Notes: generated from the sequence alone by a model not told the origin. A DNA stretch of 64,000 bases from Methanomicrobia archaeon (GCA_015661395.1 JACWML010000002.1:73630-137629), one strand, 5' to 3'. Shown: positions 26,495 through 37,137, counted from the first letter of the stretch. Numbers and translations are program-made.

Positions 26495-27499
26495 ATGTTG
26501 AGCGTGAACCTGGTATACGGGACGTACGGCGAGAGCGGCATCCTTACGAGCATCAACAACACGAAAAAAATGTTGAGACTACTCGAATCGGAGGGCGTGC
26601 GCTTCTACCAAAACTCGATAAGGATATGCGACGTCATGCACGCCCACACATTTGGGCCCATCGCTCTTCTGTTAGCGCTGTTACATAAAGCGCGTCACAA
26701 GACAGTGATAATACACGCCCATACGACGCCACAGGATGTCGCCAATAGTTACTTCGGCGCCACCTTCATCAGCGCGTGTCTAAAAGGATACCTGGGCTTC
26801 TTCTACAATCTTGCTGATGTTTGCATCGCGCCTTCCGCGTACACAAAGGAGGTCTTAAAAAGCACGCTCAACATCAAGCGGAGAATCACGGTTCTCAGCA
26901 ATGGGATTGATTTAAGCTTGTACGAGTGCGATGAAAAACGCGCAATGAAGTTTAGAACGCAGCATGCTTTGAATGACCGCCCACTGGTTCTCTCAATTGG
27001 TCTGGTTTTCTTGCGAAAAGGCATCATTGATTTCGTGGACGCCGCCAAGAAGCTGCCGCGGTTCCGGTTCGTATGGGTGGGGAGGATCCTAGCGCGGCCA
27101 TTCTTGCCCAAAGCGGCTAAAAATGTGCTCGAAGCGGCCCCCGAAAACGTGCTCTTCACGGGCCGAGTGGACAGTATTTGCGAGGCCCTGAGTGCAGCGG
27201 ACGTGTTCGTTTTTCCCAGCTACGAAGAGAATCAAGGGATTGCCGCTCTTGAAGCAGCTGCTTGCGGAGTGCCTCTTATCTTACGAGACCTGCCCGCGTA
27301 CAGCACTTTTGTAGACGGACGCAACTGCATCAAGTTCACGACTGCCGAAGAATTCAGGAGCGCCATCAACGATGTTATCGCAGATCAGGCGAGCGCAAAG
27401 AGGCTCGGAGAGAACGCACGGAAAACCGTTCAGAACCACGACGTCCATGTCGTGAGCAAAAAGTTACTTCAGGTCTACCTCACCGCAAAGCAGGACTAA
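26495..27499 (+). CDS. GT4-family glycosyltransferase
   Basis: A 334-residue GT-B glycosyltransferase. The N-terminus is short (LVYGTYGESGILTSINNTKKML), with HAHTFGPIALLLALL in the acceptor domain and ISNGIDLSLYE-like at the linker. The donor domain has LVLSIGLVFLRKGIIDFVDAAKKL and the E-x7-E pattern in FPSYEENQGIAALEAAACGVPLI, which binds the nucleotide sugar. It resembles glycolipid mannosyl- or glucosyltransferases of archaea rather than the three IQHEYG-type paralogues in this window. It follows purL by 24 bases but is unrelated in function. Confidence 0.85.
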   Translation: MLSVNLVYGTYGESGILTSINNTKKMLRLLESEGVRFYQNSIRICDVMHAHTFGPIALLLALLHKARHKTVIIHAHTTPQDVANSYFGATFISACLKGYLGFFYNLADVCIAPSAYTKEVLKSTLNIKRRITVLSNGIDLSLYECDEKRAMKFRTQHALNDRPLVLSIGLVFLRKGIIDFVDAAKKLPRFRFVWVGRILARPFLPKAAKNVLEAAPENVLFTGRVDSICEALSAADVFVFPSYEENQGIAALEAAACGVPLILRDLPAYSTFVDGRNCIKFTTAEEFRSAINDVIADQASAKRLGENARKTVQNHDVHVVSKKLLQVYLTAKQD

Positions 27500-27591
27500 T
27501 TCTGCATACTTTTGGGGTGCAGCGCCAAAAGGAAAGCTATATAGACCAAATACCTACTACTAATTGTGTTAAAAAAGCAGAGGAATCCGAA

Positions 27592-28761
27592 TTGCACGTA
27601 GGCGAAGCTTTGATCGGCACCGATCCTGAACTGGCCCATATTGACCTCTTGGTAGGGGATAAGAATGGCCCAGTGGGACAAGCATTTGCGAGTGGATTGT
27701 CGCATCTCTCTAAGGGGCATACCCCCCTTCTAGCTGTAATTAGACCCAATTTGCTTACTAAGCCTGCTACACTCATCGTCCCCAAGGTAACGATACAAGA
27801 CTTAGAACAGGCAGCGCGGGTCTTCGGCCCCGCTCAAGCCGCGGTTGCGAAAGCAGTCGCAGACGCCGTCGAAGACGGGGTCATTGCAAAGGAAGCGTGT
27901 GAGCAGTGCGTACTAGTCATATCCGTGTACGTTCACCCCGACGCAAGAGATTACGAGAAGATCTACCGCTACAACTATGGTGCTACGAAACTGGCGCTGA
28001 GAAGAGCGTTGAGCAACTTTCCATCTGTGGACAAGGTTCTCTATGAAAAAGATCGATCGCTCCACCCCGTTATGGGCTTCAAAGTTACTCGGCTCTGGGA
28101 TCCGCCGTACCTTCAGGTGGCAATCGACTTAACTGAACTGAGTTCTGTGCTCACTGTTTTGGACCAGCTTCCAACGAGCGACCACATCATCCTTGAAGCA
28201 GGCACACCTCTTATCAAACGCTATGGCTTAGGAGTCATTCGAGAGATGCGAAAGGCGCGCCCCAGCGCCTTCATTGTAGCCGACCTCAAAACTCTCGATA
28301 CCGGAAACCTCGAAGCGCGCTTAGCTGCAGACGAGGCGGCTGACGCCGTTGTGGTCTCTGGACTAGCCTCCGCCTCAACCATAGACAAAGCAATAGAAGA
28401 GGCAAATAAGACCGGGATCTACGTTATTGTGGACATGTTAAACGTTGATAAGCCAGAAAGCGTTCTAAAGGCGCTCAAGAATAAGCCAGATATCGTAGAA
28501 CTCCACAGGGCAATCGACACCGAGGACTTAGCACACGCGTGGGGGAACATCTCTCACGTGAAGAAGTACGCCAAGCTCGTTGCAGTGGCGGGAGGGATAC
28601 GACAAGATAACATCGAAGAGGCTCTAAAGTCGGGTGCCAACATCCTAGTCGTAGGACGCGCTATTACAGCCGCGCGAGATGTGGAAGGCGCTGCGCGTGT
28701 GTTTCTCGAAGGGTTGAAACAGAGCGATATCGATCAGTACCGGGTAAAGACTGACTTCTAG
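27592..28761 (+). CDS. fae-hps: Bifunctional formaldehyde-activating enzyme / 3-hexulose-6-phosphate synthase
   Basis: A 389-residue fusion. Residues 1 to about 160 are Fae (GEALIGTDPELAHIDLLVGD with the active-site His, then VPKVTIQDLEQAARVFGPAQ), which condenses formaldehyde with tetrahydromethanopterin. The remainder is Hps (FIVADLKTLDTGNLEA with the D-x-K-T-x-D site, ISHVKKYAKLVAVAGG), which links formaldehyde and ribulose 5-phosphate. In archaea the fusion serves ribose phosphate supply by releasing formaldehyde and capturing it. The start is TTG 27592 with AGAGGAA at 27578-27584, matching the family N-terminus; the open frame extends far upstream. Confidence 0.93.
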   Translation: MHVGEALIGTDPELAHIDLLVGDKNGPVGQAFASGLSHLSKGHTPLLAVIRPNLLTKPATLIVPKVTIQDLEQAARVFGPAQAAVAKAVADAVEDGVIAKEACEQCVLVISVYVHPDARDYEKIYRYNYGATKLALRRALSNFPSVDKVLYEKDRSLHPVMGFKVTRLWDPPYLQVAIDLTELSSVLTVLDQLPTSDHIILEAGTPLIKRYGLGVIREMRKARPSAFIVADLKTLDTGNLEARLAADEAADAVVVSGLASASTIDKAIEEANKTGIYVIVDMLNVDKPESVLKALKNKPDIVELHRAIDTEDLAHAWGNISHVKKYAKLVAVAGGIRQDNIEEALKSGANILVVGRAITAARDVEGAARVFLEGLKQSDIDQYRVKTDF

Positions 28762-28807
28762 GCTAAGCAACGCCGCCTTTGTCACGCGGCCCAGGTTTGA
28801 ACGTCAC

Positions 28808-28827
28808 GGCCCGATACGGGCCTTTTT
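28808..28827 (+). terminator. Terminator after fae-hps
   Basis: GGCCC (28808-28812), loop GATAC, GGGCC (28818-28822) and TTTTT (28823-28827) form a compact stem with a T-run 46 bases after the stop codon. Confidence 0.6.
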
Positions 28828-28935
28828 GGATCATTCAGACGTAATGTAACTGTCAAATATGCGCCCTCTAAGAATGTTGCTCGCCCGACATCCATTTGCA
28901 TGGAGCCCCGCGATGTTCCACCATGAACATGTTGA

Positions 28936-30304
<1,369 letters not shown>

Positions 30305-30307
30305 CAC

Positions 30308-30318
30308 GGCTTTATATA
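30308..30318 (+). promoter_or_regulatory. TATA box of the regulator gene
   Basis: CTTTATATAG lies about 28 bases before ATG 30342, the right distance for a leaderless transcript. Confidence 0.45.
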
Positions 30319-30341
30319 GCATTAGCCCCCAAAAAAAAGCA

Positions 30342-30911
30342 ATGGTCGCGAATGAGCTTGCTGGCGTCTTCTTACACAAAATGCCTTCGTCACTGCTGCT
30401 CACGATCCGAACGTACGATCGAACGTACGTATCGGTCCTGGCTAAGGAATGCAACTGCACGTACCCGCACGCAGTAAAAACGCTTTGGGGCATGGAGAAG
30501 CTTGGCTTGCTACGATCAGAGAAAGTCGGCAGGGTCAAGTACGTGGAACTCACCGATCACGGCAGAGTTGTCGCCGATTCACTTAATGATCTGGTGCTTA
30601 GCTTCGGCGTTAATGAAGCGCCGATGAAGACCGACGCTGGGCACATAAATCAAAAGATCAACAACGTAATCCGCAAGGTCGAAGCGATCCAGAAAGATCT
30701 TGAAGCAGGAAACGATATTAGCCGAGATGAGGCTATTCACTTTAATAGGAAGCTCGGCCCTTACTATCGCGAACTCAACTCGATCCGGCTTCTTTTGGAA
30801 ACACAACCAAACAGCCCTCTTCGCACGAAAGTTGAGGCGCTGGGAAGAACGCTTAGCAAGGTAAAAAGAGACATCGAAACGAAACGGATGCCGCAATCGA
30901 CCGTTACCTAA
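30342..30911 (+). CDS. Winged helix-turn-helix regulator with coiled coil
   Basis: A 189-residue protein. Residues 15-85 are a winged helix: VSVLAKECNCTYPHAVKTLWGMEKLGLLRSEKVGRVKYVELTDHG contains the recognition helix and wing. Residues about 100-185 are long helices rich in Lys, Glu and Arg, probably a dimerising coiled coil. It is likely a transcription factor of the archaeal MarR-like kind; the target is unknown. Its end overlaps the 3' end of the convergent cupin gene by eight bases. Confidence 0.75.
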   Translation: MVANELAGVFLHKMPSSLLLTIRTYDRTYVSVLAKECNCTYPHAVKTLWGMEKLGLLRSEKVGRVKYVELTDHGRVVADSLNDLVLSFGVNEAPMKTDAGHINQKINNVIRKVEAIQKDLEAGNDISRDEAIHFNRKLGPYYRELNSIRLLLETQPNSPLRTKVEALGRTLSKVKRDIETKRMPQSTVT

Positions 30912-31866
30912 TGGGATAAAAGTCTTTCACGCGTGTCGTATCTTCTAGAAATGGCGTGGAAGCTTCATACAGAATTGTGTCCGTGCTTGCGACGATGGTG
31001 TGCTTTTCGTAAGGCTTGATGTGGATTGTGTCTCCCACTTCGAAGTACTCTCTACGATCGTCAAATTCAATATAGCCCGTGCCCCGCACGATGAGCATAG
31101 TCTCATCTTTGTTTTTATGGTAGTGGTACGACGATTGGTAGCCTTCGCGAATATATAGCTCTTTGAGCAAGTAGAGCTCAGTAATTATCTGAACCTTCTC
31201 ATATCCCCACGGCTTTGCCGTTTTATTGTGAAACTCTGTGAGAATCCTTTTTTTCCCGTCTTCAGTGTAAAAAGTGCCGCAGAAGTTGGCCTCTTCGTAC
31301 ACGTCAAGCTGCCCGAGATCCGCCAGCAGAGGAAGCACCTTTTCTAGTTCGTCTCCGAGCAAAAATTGGCCGAGCTCACACCCTTTTCGAACACAGAACA
31401 TACCGCCATAAACCGCACGTGACTCCCAGTCAAACAAAGCTCCAGACACGCGGTCAGTGGAGCCGCGCGACTCTACGCCGGTAGCAACATAGATCAATAC
31501 AGGTGCCGCCGCGTGGGTGAACTTCATGATCATCTTTTTTAAGTTGACGTCAGCAACAATGCCGCAATCCATAACGAGGACATCGTCATCCATCTTGGCG
31601 AGTACGGATACAATGTTTTTGAACGTTCTGGTTGCCTGCTCGTAACTGAGTTTGACACCTTTACGCTCGCTTCCTAGTGCATCCTGCACCGAGGAAAAAG
31701 AAACACGGGTCAGAAGCACTGCTTCGCGTAGTCCAACGGTGGCGAGATCGAGCACGAGCTTGTCGATTACCGTAAATCCCTCGGTCAAAGAAATTAGCGC
31801 GTTTGAGTTACCCTCGTAGATACTTTGCTCTTTTCCGTAACCGTCACATAAGATCAGTGCTTTCAT
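30904..31866 (-). CDS. Degenerate nucleotidyltransferase-like domain fused to a cupin
   Basis: A 320-residue protein. Residues 1-210 look like a sugar-phosphate nucleotidyltransferase (strand MKALILCDGYGKE, then DDDVLVMDCGIVADVNL), but the GxGTRLxPLT loop that binds NTP is absent. Residues about 218-315 form a cupin (KPWGYEKVQIITELYLLKEL, YHYHKNKDETMLIVRGTGY, VGDTIHIKPYEKHTI) of the mannose-6-phosphate isomerase/GDP-mannose pyrophosphorylase type with a YHYH metal motif. It may isomerise a sugar phosphate or bind sugar nucleotides. GGAG precedes ATG 31866. It is divergent from a glycosyltransferase. Confidence 0.75.
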   Translation of the reverse strand: MKALILCDGYGKEQSIYEGNSNALISLTEGFTVIDKLVLDLATVGLREAVLLTRVSFSSVQDALGSERKGVKLSYEQATRTFKNIVSVLAKMDDDVLVMDCGIVADVNLKKMIMKFTHAAAPVLIYVATGVESRGSTDRVSGALFDWESRAVYGGMFCVRKGCELGQFLLGDELEKVLPLLADLGQLDVYEEANFCGTFYTEDGKKRILTEFHNKTAKPWGYEKVQIITELYLLKELYIREGYQSSYHYHKNKDETMLIVRGTGYIEFDDRREYFEVGDTIHIKPYEKHTIVASTDTILYEASTPFLEDTTRVKDFYPIR

Positions 31867-32046
31867 AACAACTCCATTGAAGTGATAGGCAACGATGTAT
31901 ATGGTTTTTTTTGATGGCGTGAGGCTTTTTGAGCGCCGCGCATCTTTTAGCTTCGAACCGAACTTTTATTAAGTAGCTGCCGAAATACGCACTATGCACG
32001 TCAAAATGGGGTCTGCGCTCAGTCATTTGTCACGGAGAGACGATAA

Positions 32047-33222
32047 ATGAACATAGTGATGGTAACAAGCTGGTCGCCGCGACACTGCGGCATCGCTACC
32101 TACAGCTCGGAACTCGTCGGCGCCTTGCGAAAGAATGGTCATCATGTAGATATTATTTGTCACACGGACGAGGAATATGGCGGACATCGCGAAGAGGGCG
32201 TTTATCCCGTCATCGACACTAACGACCCTGGATGGGACGAAAAAGTTTATACCACCGTGCAGCAAATCAAGCCCGATGTGGTCCATATTCAGCACGAGTA
32301 TGGGCTCTATTTAACGCACGGCGACTATGGAGGCCGAATCATCCCGCTCCTTTTTCGATTCAAGTTGGAGAAGATCCCATCCGTTATGACCTATCACTCT
32401 ATTTATACGTCTCTTGATCGCCCTGAGGCAATATTTACGGACGTTAGTCTGCGACTGCTAGATTCGGCAATCGTCCACGCTGAAGTTCAAAAGCTATTTC
32501 TACCCTACAACCTTGACTGGATCCCGCACAACGTACACGTCATATCGCATGGCGCCAAAGAGGTCGTCCCAGATCCTCTGGCAAAAGAGCGCTTCGGCCT
32601 TGCTGGCAAGAAGGTCGCACTTTGTATAGGGTGGTTTGAACCAAACAAACGGTTCGAGGACGTAATCGAAATCTGGCCGGAAGCCATTCGTGAAGCAGGC
32701 AAGACGGCAATATTGCTAATCGCCGGCGACGCTCGACCAGGTTCGAGCACGGGAATCAAGTACAAAGAACAATTACTGCGCAAAATTGAAGAGTCCCCCG
32801 CAAAAGACAACATCAAAACGATACTAGGCGCTTTTGACCCTGATACCTACGATAGCATTATTTCGGCATCAGATTTCGTCGTCCTTCCCTACAAGCACGC
32901 ATCACAGAGCGGCAACCTCGCACACTCTTTTGCACTCAACAAACCCGCTATCGTCTCGTCACTTGAGGGCCTGAAGGCAGAAATTGAGGCGAGTGGCGCG
33001 GGAATAGCAGTCCCAGTCGACGATCTTGACGAACTGCGAAAAGCCATCACAATACTGCTAACAAGCGACTTAATGCTCGAAACGTACAGCGAGCACGCAC
33101 AAGGCTATGTGGCAAACCATATAATCTGGGAGAACGTCGCTCGGAAGCACACCCTCGTTTACGAAAACGCCATAGACCGCGTGACGTACGGGACAAAGGT
33201 GCGAGTCAATCAGACTATCTAA
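32047..33222 (+). CDS. GT4-family glycosyltransferase
   Basis: A 391-residue GT-B enzyme. The acceptor domain starts TSWSPRHCGIATYSSELVGAL and has VVHIQHEYGLY and SVMTYHSIY; the donor domain has VALCIGWFEPNKRFEDVIEIWPEAI, then FVVLPYKHASQSGNLAHSFALNKP. It shares the CGIAT and IQHEYGLY motifs with the genes at 7904-9142 and 44205-45479 but is more distant. Probable role: surface polysaccharide or glycoprotein assembly with a nucleotide sugar donor. GGAG at 32036-32039 precedes ATG 32047. The divergent neighbour encodes a sugar-nucleotide-like cupin protein. Confidence 0.86.
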   Translation: MNIVMVTSWSPRHCGIATYSSELVGALRKNGHHVDIICHTDEEYGGHREEGVYPVIDTNDPGWDEKVYTTVQQIKPDVVHIQHEYGLYLTHGDYGGRIIPLLFRFKLEKIPSVMTYHSIYTSLDRPEAIFTDVSLRLLDSAIVHAEVQKLFLPYNLDWIPHNVHVISHGAKEVVPDPLAKERFGLAGKKVALCIGWFEPNKRFEDVIEIWPEAIREAGKTAILLIAGDARPGSSTGIKYKEQLLRKIEESPAKDNIKTILGAFDPDTYDSIISASDFVVLPYKHASQSGNLAHSFALNKPAIVSSLEGLKAEIEASGAGIAVPVDDLDELRKAITILLTSDLMLETYSEHAQGYVANHIIWENVARKHTLVYENAIDRVTYGTKVRVNQTI

Positions 33223-33290
33223 AGTCAGGCGACGGCGCATAAGAAAGGCTGGAAGACCCAACTTGCAAGTTTTGGGGGGCACCAATCGAA

Positions 33291-34007
33291 TTGGTCAGCG
33301 TCAAAGAGTACATTTCTGCTCCAGTTATCCCTTTACAACCAAATGCCACGGTTGCTGAAGCGTTGGCTCTCATTGCAAAAACCGGCCACCAAGGTTTTCC
33401 CGTCGTCTCGGATGGGAAAATGGTAGGCATGATCACTAGCGCGGATCTCATTCTGGCGAAGCACCACCAGAAAATTGCGGCGCTTATGACAACGAACCTC
33501 GTGTCCGCAAAACCGGATGATGATATTGTCAGCGTAGCCGGCGTGATGGCTTATAACCACATTCACCATCTCCCCATCTTGGAGGGCGAACGCGTCATCG
33601 GAATCGTCACGGCTACCGATATGCTGCGCGCGAGCATCGAAAATATCATTTCTGAGAATGTTGAGCGTATTTTCACGTTTTTTCAAACGCTGCACCCGGG
33701 TGTCAGAATAGGACATACGCGAGTGGGGGTTGAATCTCTGATCCCGACTCAAAAACTCTTAGATCCCGGAGAGCTGCTGCTGCGGGAACAGCAGTTCGAA
33801 CGCGGCGTAGTATACCCCATCGTGGTAGCAAGAAAGGGTCGCTGCTACCATATTGTGGACGGGCATCACCGGGCATTTCTCGCTTACAAGCGTGGAATGA
33901 AAGAGATCCCAGCTTTCTACATAGAAGGGGAGCTAGGGATCGTGAAATCGTCTGAGAAGCTCGGATTAAGATCCTTAGACGACATGATTGTCATTGCTGA
34001 GGAGTAA
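33291..34007 (+). CDS. CBS-domain pair with ParB/sulfiredoxin-like domain
   Basis: A 238-residue protein. Residues 1-120 are two CBS motifs (VIPLQPNATVAEALALI, then GFPVVSDGKMVGMITSADLI and HLPILEGERVIGIVTATDML), which bind adenine nucleotides. Residues about 145-230 resemble a ParB/Srx N-terminal domain: LIPTQKLLDPGE, VARKGRCYHIVDGHHRAFLAYKRG, the GHHR motif being that used for CTP or ATP binding and hydrolysis. The combination suggests a nucleotide-sensing enzyme; the target is unknown. TTG 33291 lies 10 bases after a GGGGGG run. Confidence 0.75.
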   Translation: MVSVKEYISAPVIPLQPNATVAEALALIAKTGHQGFPVVSDGKMVGMITSADLILAKHHQKIAALMTTNLVSAKPDDDIVSVAGVMAYNHIHHLPILEGERVIGIVTATDMLRASIENIISENVERIFTFFQTLHPGVRIGHTRVGVESLIPTQKLLDPGELLLREQQFERGVVYPIVVARKGRCYHIVDGHHRAFLAYKRGMKEIPAFYIEGELGIVKSSEKLGLRSLDDMIVIAEE

Positions 34008-34008
34008 A

Positions 34009-35061
34009 CTAGCCGAAGTACTCTTTCAAGTCCGACGCCACTTTTTCGGGCATAGACTCGACGATTACTTCTTCGTGAAGCCGTTCCATATAGCCTGCGT
34101 CATTGTTATAGTAGCTTTGGGGGTATGGTCGTGCAATGATCCTGACGATAAGCCTGAAGCTCTCGTCTTCACTTGACGCCGAGAATGTGCTCAGATTGAA
34201 GCTGTGAACGCCGTACAAGGTGTAGGCTGTAAAAACCCGTTTGAGTCCCTTGCTCAAGTCTGAGATGCTCGTGTCGTCAAGGCCGTACAGGGATGAGACA
34301 TCGTGGAATACCCCACATATTTCATCATTGCCGAGGGGCACATAGCTAGTTATCCAGGAAACGCCTCCAATCTCTCCCAGAAATCGCTCACCTTCTTGTT
34401 TTTCAATTTCAAGCAGGTGCATCCAATAATTCTCTTTGTGTTTTGCATAATATCTTTTACAGGCTGATAGGTACAACCAGGCGAGGTTAGTCGGCTGCTC
34501 GTCTACAGTAAGTTGGACGTGAGGATGAATCACGCTCGCACCGGCAGGCGGCAAGAAATTCCAACTAAAAATTGGGTACACGGCTTTCTGGTCTTTTGAT
34601 CTGACGCAGTGGAAGTACTTGAGGCTTGCTTTGACCGTATCCTGTATCTGCCTTAAGGTGAACTCATCAATCCCCAGGAAATGCTGCCGTGAGACCGTCG
34701 CGACCGCGTGATACTTCGCAAAAGGGAATAGGTTAGGGAATACGGTCGTCTCTCCGAGTTTGATTCTGCCTTCGGGCACTAAACTCGACGGGAACATCGG
34801 AGTCGCCGTCTTAATGTTCGTGGGACAGAAGTAGCAGTTCTTCGCAGAGAGCTCAATTAACTCGGAGTATCCCATGCCGGTTTGTGCTTGTTTCTTTCTC
34901 TCAGACCGCTTAACGTTAATCCGACACGCGCGGCCGGTGAGAAGCTCTTTTCGGTACTCAATTTCTTGCGTCTCTAAGTTAAAGTCATCGGTAGGATTCC
35001 GCAGCTCTGACTCGATCGACCGCTTAGAGAATAGATCTCGCAGATTGATGACCTCCAGCAA
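34009..35061 (-). CDS. Galactose-1-phosphate uridylyltransferase-like protein (HIT superfamily)
   Basis: About 350 residues. A zinc knuckle NCYFCP and the catalytic H-x-H-x-Q in VIHPHVQLT identify the GalT family; the second half repeats a degenerate HIT-like domain. GalT moves UMP between hexose 1-phosphates. The frame is open to 35223, but a strong TATA (GGTATATATGC on the minus strand, about 35118-35128) lies inside it and predicts transcription from about 35095, so the start should be downstream; TTG 35061 is my choice with low certainty. It converges on the CBS/ParB-like gene with a one-base gap. Confidence 0.75.
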   Translation of the reverse strand: MLEVINLRDLFSKRSIESELRNPTDDFNLETQEIEYRKELLTGRACRINVKRSERKKQAQTGMGYSELIELSAKNCYFCPTNIKTATPMFPSSLVPEGRIKLGETTVFPNLFPFAKYHAVATVSRQHFLGIDEFTLRQIQDTVKASLKYFHCVRSKDQKAVYPIFSWNFLPPAGASVIHPHVQLTVDEQPTNLAWLYLSACKRYYAKHKENYWMHLLEIEKQEGERFLGEIGGVSWITSYVPLGNDEICGVFHDVSSLYGLDDTSISDLSKGLKRVFTAYTLYGVHSFNLSTFSASSEDESFRLIVRIIARPYPQSYYNNDAGYMERLHEEVIVESMPEKVASDLKEYFG

Positions 35062-35222
35062 GTTCTGATAATTATGCCTAGGCTTATTAACAATTAACGC
35101 TTGTAAGCTTGACAAGCATATATACCTTTTTAAGCGATTGCCAGTCACGACATTCTTGGAGGCTTGTTCCATCCGTCTCCGACGCCCCGATTGCTTTGCA
35201 GTGTTGCGTTCGAATGAAGTCA

Positions 35223-35589
35223 CCCTCAGCGGTCGTATCTTGCGTTTTCAAAGCCTTTCACTCCGCACCACGACGGTCAGCAGAGCGCTGCGTCTAAGCT
35301 TCACAGCTGCAGAGCGCTGTTGCCAAGCATCGGCTTTGTTCAAAAAACTACCCTCTGTTTAAAAAGTCTGAGTTGTGTTTAAAAAGTCCCGTCATTTTAT
35401 CACTTAACAAACAAAGCCCCAAGCATCGTAATGACGATAAAGCATTACAGTTAAGAACCTGGCCCTTCATATTCGGGCGGCGCCCGATTGCTGTAGCTAG
35501 TCACGTTCGGAGAACAAAGACTGCGGGACGGAAGCAAGTCAGCAACGGTACGCACGCGGCTTTGGCAGAAAGAATTGTAGAGGCGCAAC
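35223..35589. repeat. Leader region of serS with a short direct repeat
   Basis: About 365 bases without a gene between the GalT-like promoter and serS. It holds two exact copies of TGTTTAAAAAGTC (35356-35368 and 35376-35388) with a 20-base period, which may be tandem TATA-like or operator elements. Apart from GAGG just before the serS start (35581-35584), I see nothing else. Confidence 0.4.
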
Positions 35590-37104
35590 ATGGAGTTTGA
35601 TTTGACAGCTCACCTTAAGTTCAGCAACGATCTCCCGTTAGAAGCAGATTCCGAACTGCAGAAAGCGGTTGACGATGCTAACGACGCCCTTTTCATTAAA
35701 GGCGTGCCACGTGACTCGATCAAGGAAGCAGCGAGGATAATCGAATGGCATGCGCACGCCAATGAGCTGTGCGTTCGAATCGTCAGCGGCAGGTACACAC
35801 GTGCGCACGATGCGCTCTTACGCTTCAAAAAAGCCGTGGGAACAACTATGGGCACGAAATATCGGATCGGAGTCAGAGGATATGAGATCGATGAGTTTAC
35901 CATAAAGATCGAGGTTGAAACGCCTGTGCGTATTGAACTGCCATTTGTGAAACAGGCATCATACGAAGACAAACTGCTAACGCTGCAGCTCTCGGTCGGC
36001 GAACAAGAGATTGAGAAAAAAATCCCGGACCGCATAGTGAATCTCATCGAGGAGAAGATAGAGCACCAACTCTACGGGACGAAGGTAGAGAACTGGGATC
36101 TGATCTGGGAAAGCCCACAAAAAGAGAGTCACTTTCGGCGCGACCCGACTCAAGAACTGCAGGAGCGCCAGTGGATCAAGCACGGCGTGAGCCGAGGGCA
36201 ATGGATATTCGGGCCCCAAGTGACAAAAGTCTTCAACACGTTTGAGGAAATCATCGAAAAGGAAATACTGGCGCGGCTCGGTTATTCTGAGATGATATTT
36301 CCAAAGATGGTTCCTTGGGAGGTCTGGAAACGTTCAGGACACGCACGCGGCATCTATCCGGAGATTTACTACGTCTCTCCTCCTAAAACACGCGACCCGG
36401 AATACTGGGAAGATGTGATAGACTATTACAAAGTTACGAATGAGATTCCATTGGAGCTTATCAGACAGAAGATTGACGATCCCATCGGGGGCATGTGCTA
36501 CGCCCAATGTCCTTCATTTTGGCCGTTTATGCAAGGCGAAACGATTTCCCTGGAGTCGCTTCCGATTAAGGTGTTTGATCGATCTGGCACGTCACATCGC
36601 TACGAAAGCGGTGGCATCCACGGTATAGAACGGGTCGATGAGTTTCACCGAATTGAGATCGTCTGGATCGGCAGCCCCGAACAAGTCAATAAGGAAGCAC
36701 ATAAACTTGAGAAGCGGTACGCGCGCATTTTTAACGATATACTGGATCTCGAATGGAGAATGGCGCGCGTTACGCCATGGTTTATGGCGCAAGAAGGACT
36801 CATTGAAGCCGCTGGTGACCGTTCGGCAGGCACGATCGACTACGAAGCGTACTTACCGTATCGGGGTGAGCGAACGGACAGCCAATGGCTTGAGTTTCAA
36901 AATGTAAGCGTAAACGGAGACAAATATCCCCGCGGTTTCAACGTAAAAACCCAAAAAGGGGATCTGTGGTCGGGGTGCTCAGGCATCGGCCTAGAAAGAT
37001 GGGCAGCCGCATTTTTTGCACAAAAAGGACTAGATATCGAATTATGGCCACAGAAATTCGCAAAGCGTATTAAGAAGCTGCCCGAAGGGATCAAGTTCCT
37101 GTGA
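35590..37104 (+). CDS. serS: Seryl-tRNA synthetase, methanogen-type class 2
   Basis: A 504-residue SerRS of the rare type restricted to methanogens and relatives. The N-terminal tRNA-binding domain spans about 1-165; the class II catalytic core has WKRSGHARGIYPEIYYV, GGMCYAQCPSFW and YESGGIHGIERVDEFHRIE, and motif 3 at SGCSGIGLERWAAAFF. The zinc ligands expected for this type (Cys in MCYAQC, Glu in the RVDEFHRIE region and Cys in WSGCSG) are visible. It charges tRNA-Ser. ATG 35590 follows GAGG. Confidence 0.95.
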   Translation: MEFDLTAHLKFSNDLPLEADSELQKAVDDANDALFIKGVPRDSIKEAARIIEWHAHANELCVRIVSGRYTRAHDALLRFKKAVGTTMGTKYRIGVRGYEIDEFTIKIEVETPVRIELPFVKQASYEDKLLTLQLSVGEQEIEKKIPDRIVNLIEEKIEHQLYGTKVENWDLIWESPQKESHFRRDPTQELQERQWIKHGVSRGQWIFGPQVTKVFNTFEEIIEKEILARLGYSEMIFPKMVPWEVWKRSGHARGIYPEIYYVSPPKTRDPEYWEDVIDYYKVTNEIPLELIRQKIDDPIGGMCYAQCPSFWPFMQGETISLESLPIKVFDRSGTSHRYESGGIHGIERVDEFHRIEIVWIGSPEQVNKEAHKLEKRYARIFNDILDLEWRMARVTPWFMAQEGLIEAAGDRSAGTIDYEAYLPYRGERTDSQWLEFQNVSVNGDKYPRGFNVKTQKGDLWSGCSGIGLERWAAAFFAQKGLDIELWPQKFAKRIKKLPEGIKFL

Positions 37105-37125
37105 AAAAGTGTTATATGGTACAAC

Positions 37126-37137
37126 CATTTATATACG
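37126..37137 (+). promoter_or_regulatory. TATA box of rps3ae
   Basis: CCATTTATATAC about 90-100 bases before the rps3ae start, with AAGGAG (37215-37220) as its ribosome binding site. Confidence 0.4.

Noticed and set aside
27262-27591. Long N-terminal extension of the fae-hps frame
   Set aside because: It overlaps the glycosyltransferase gene in another frame; the TTG at 27592 with AGAGGAA matches the family N-terminus.
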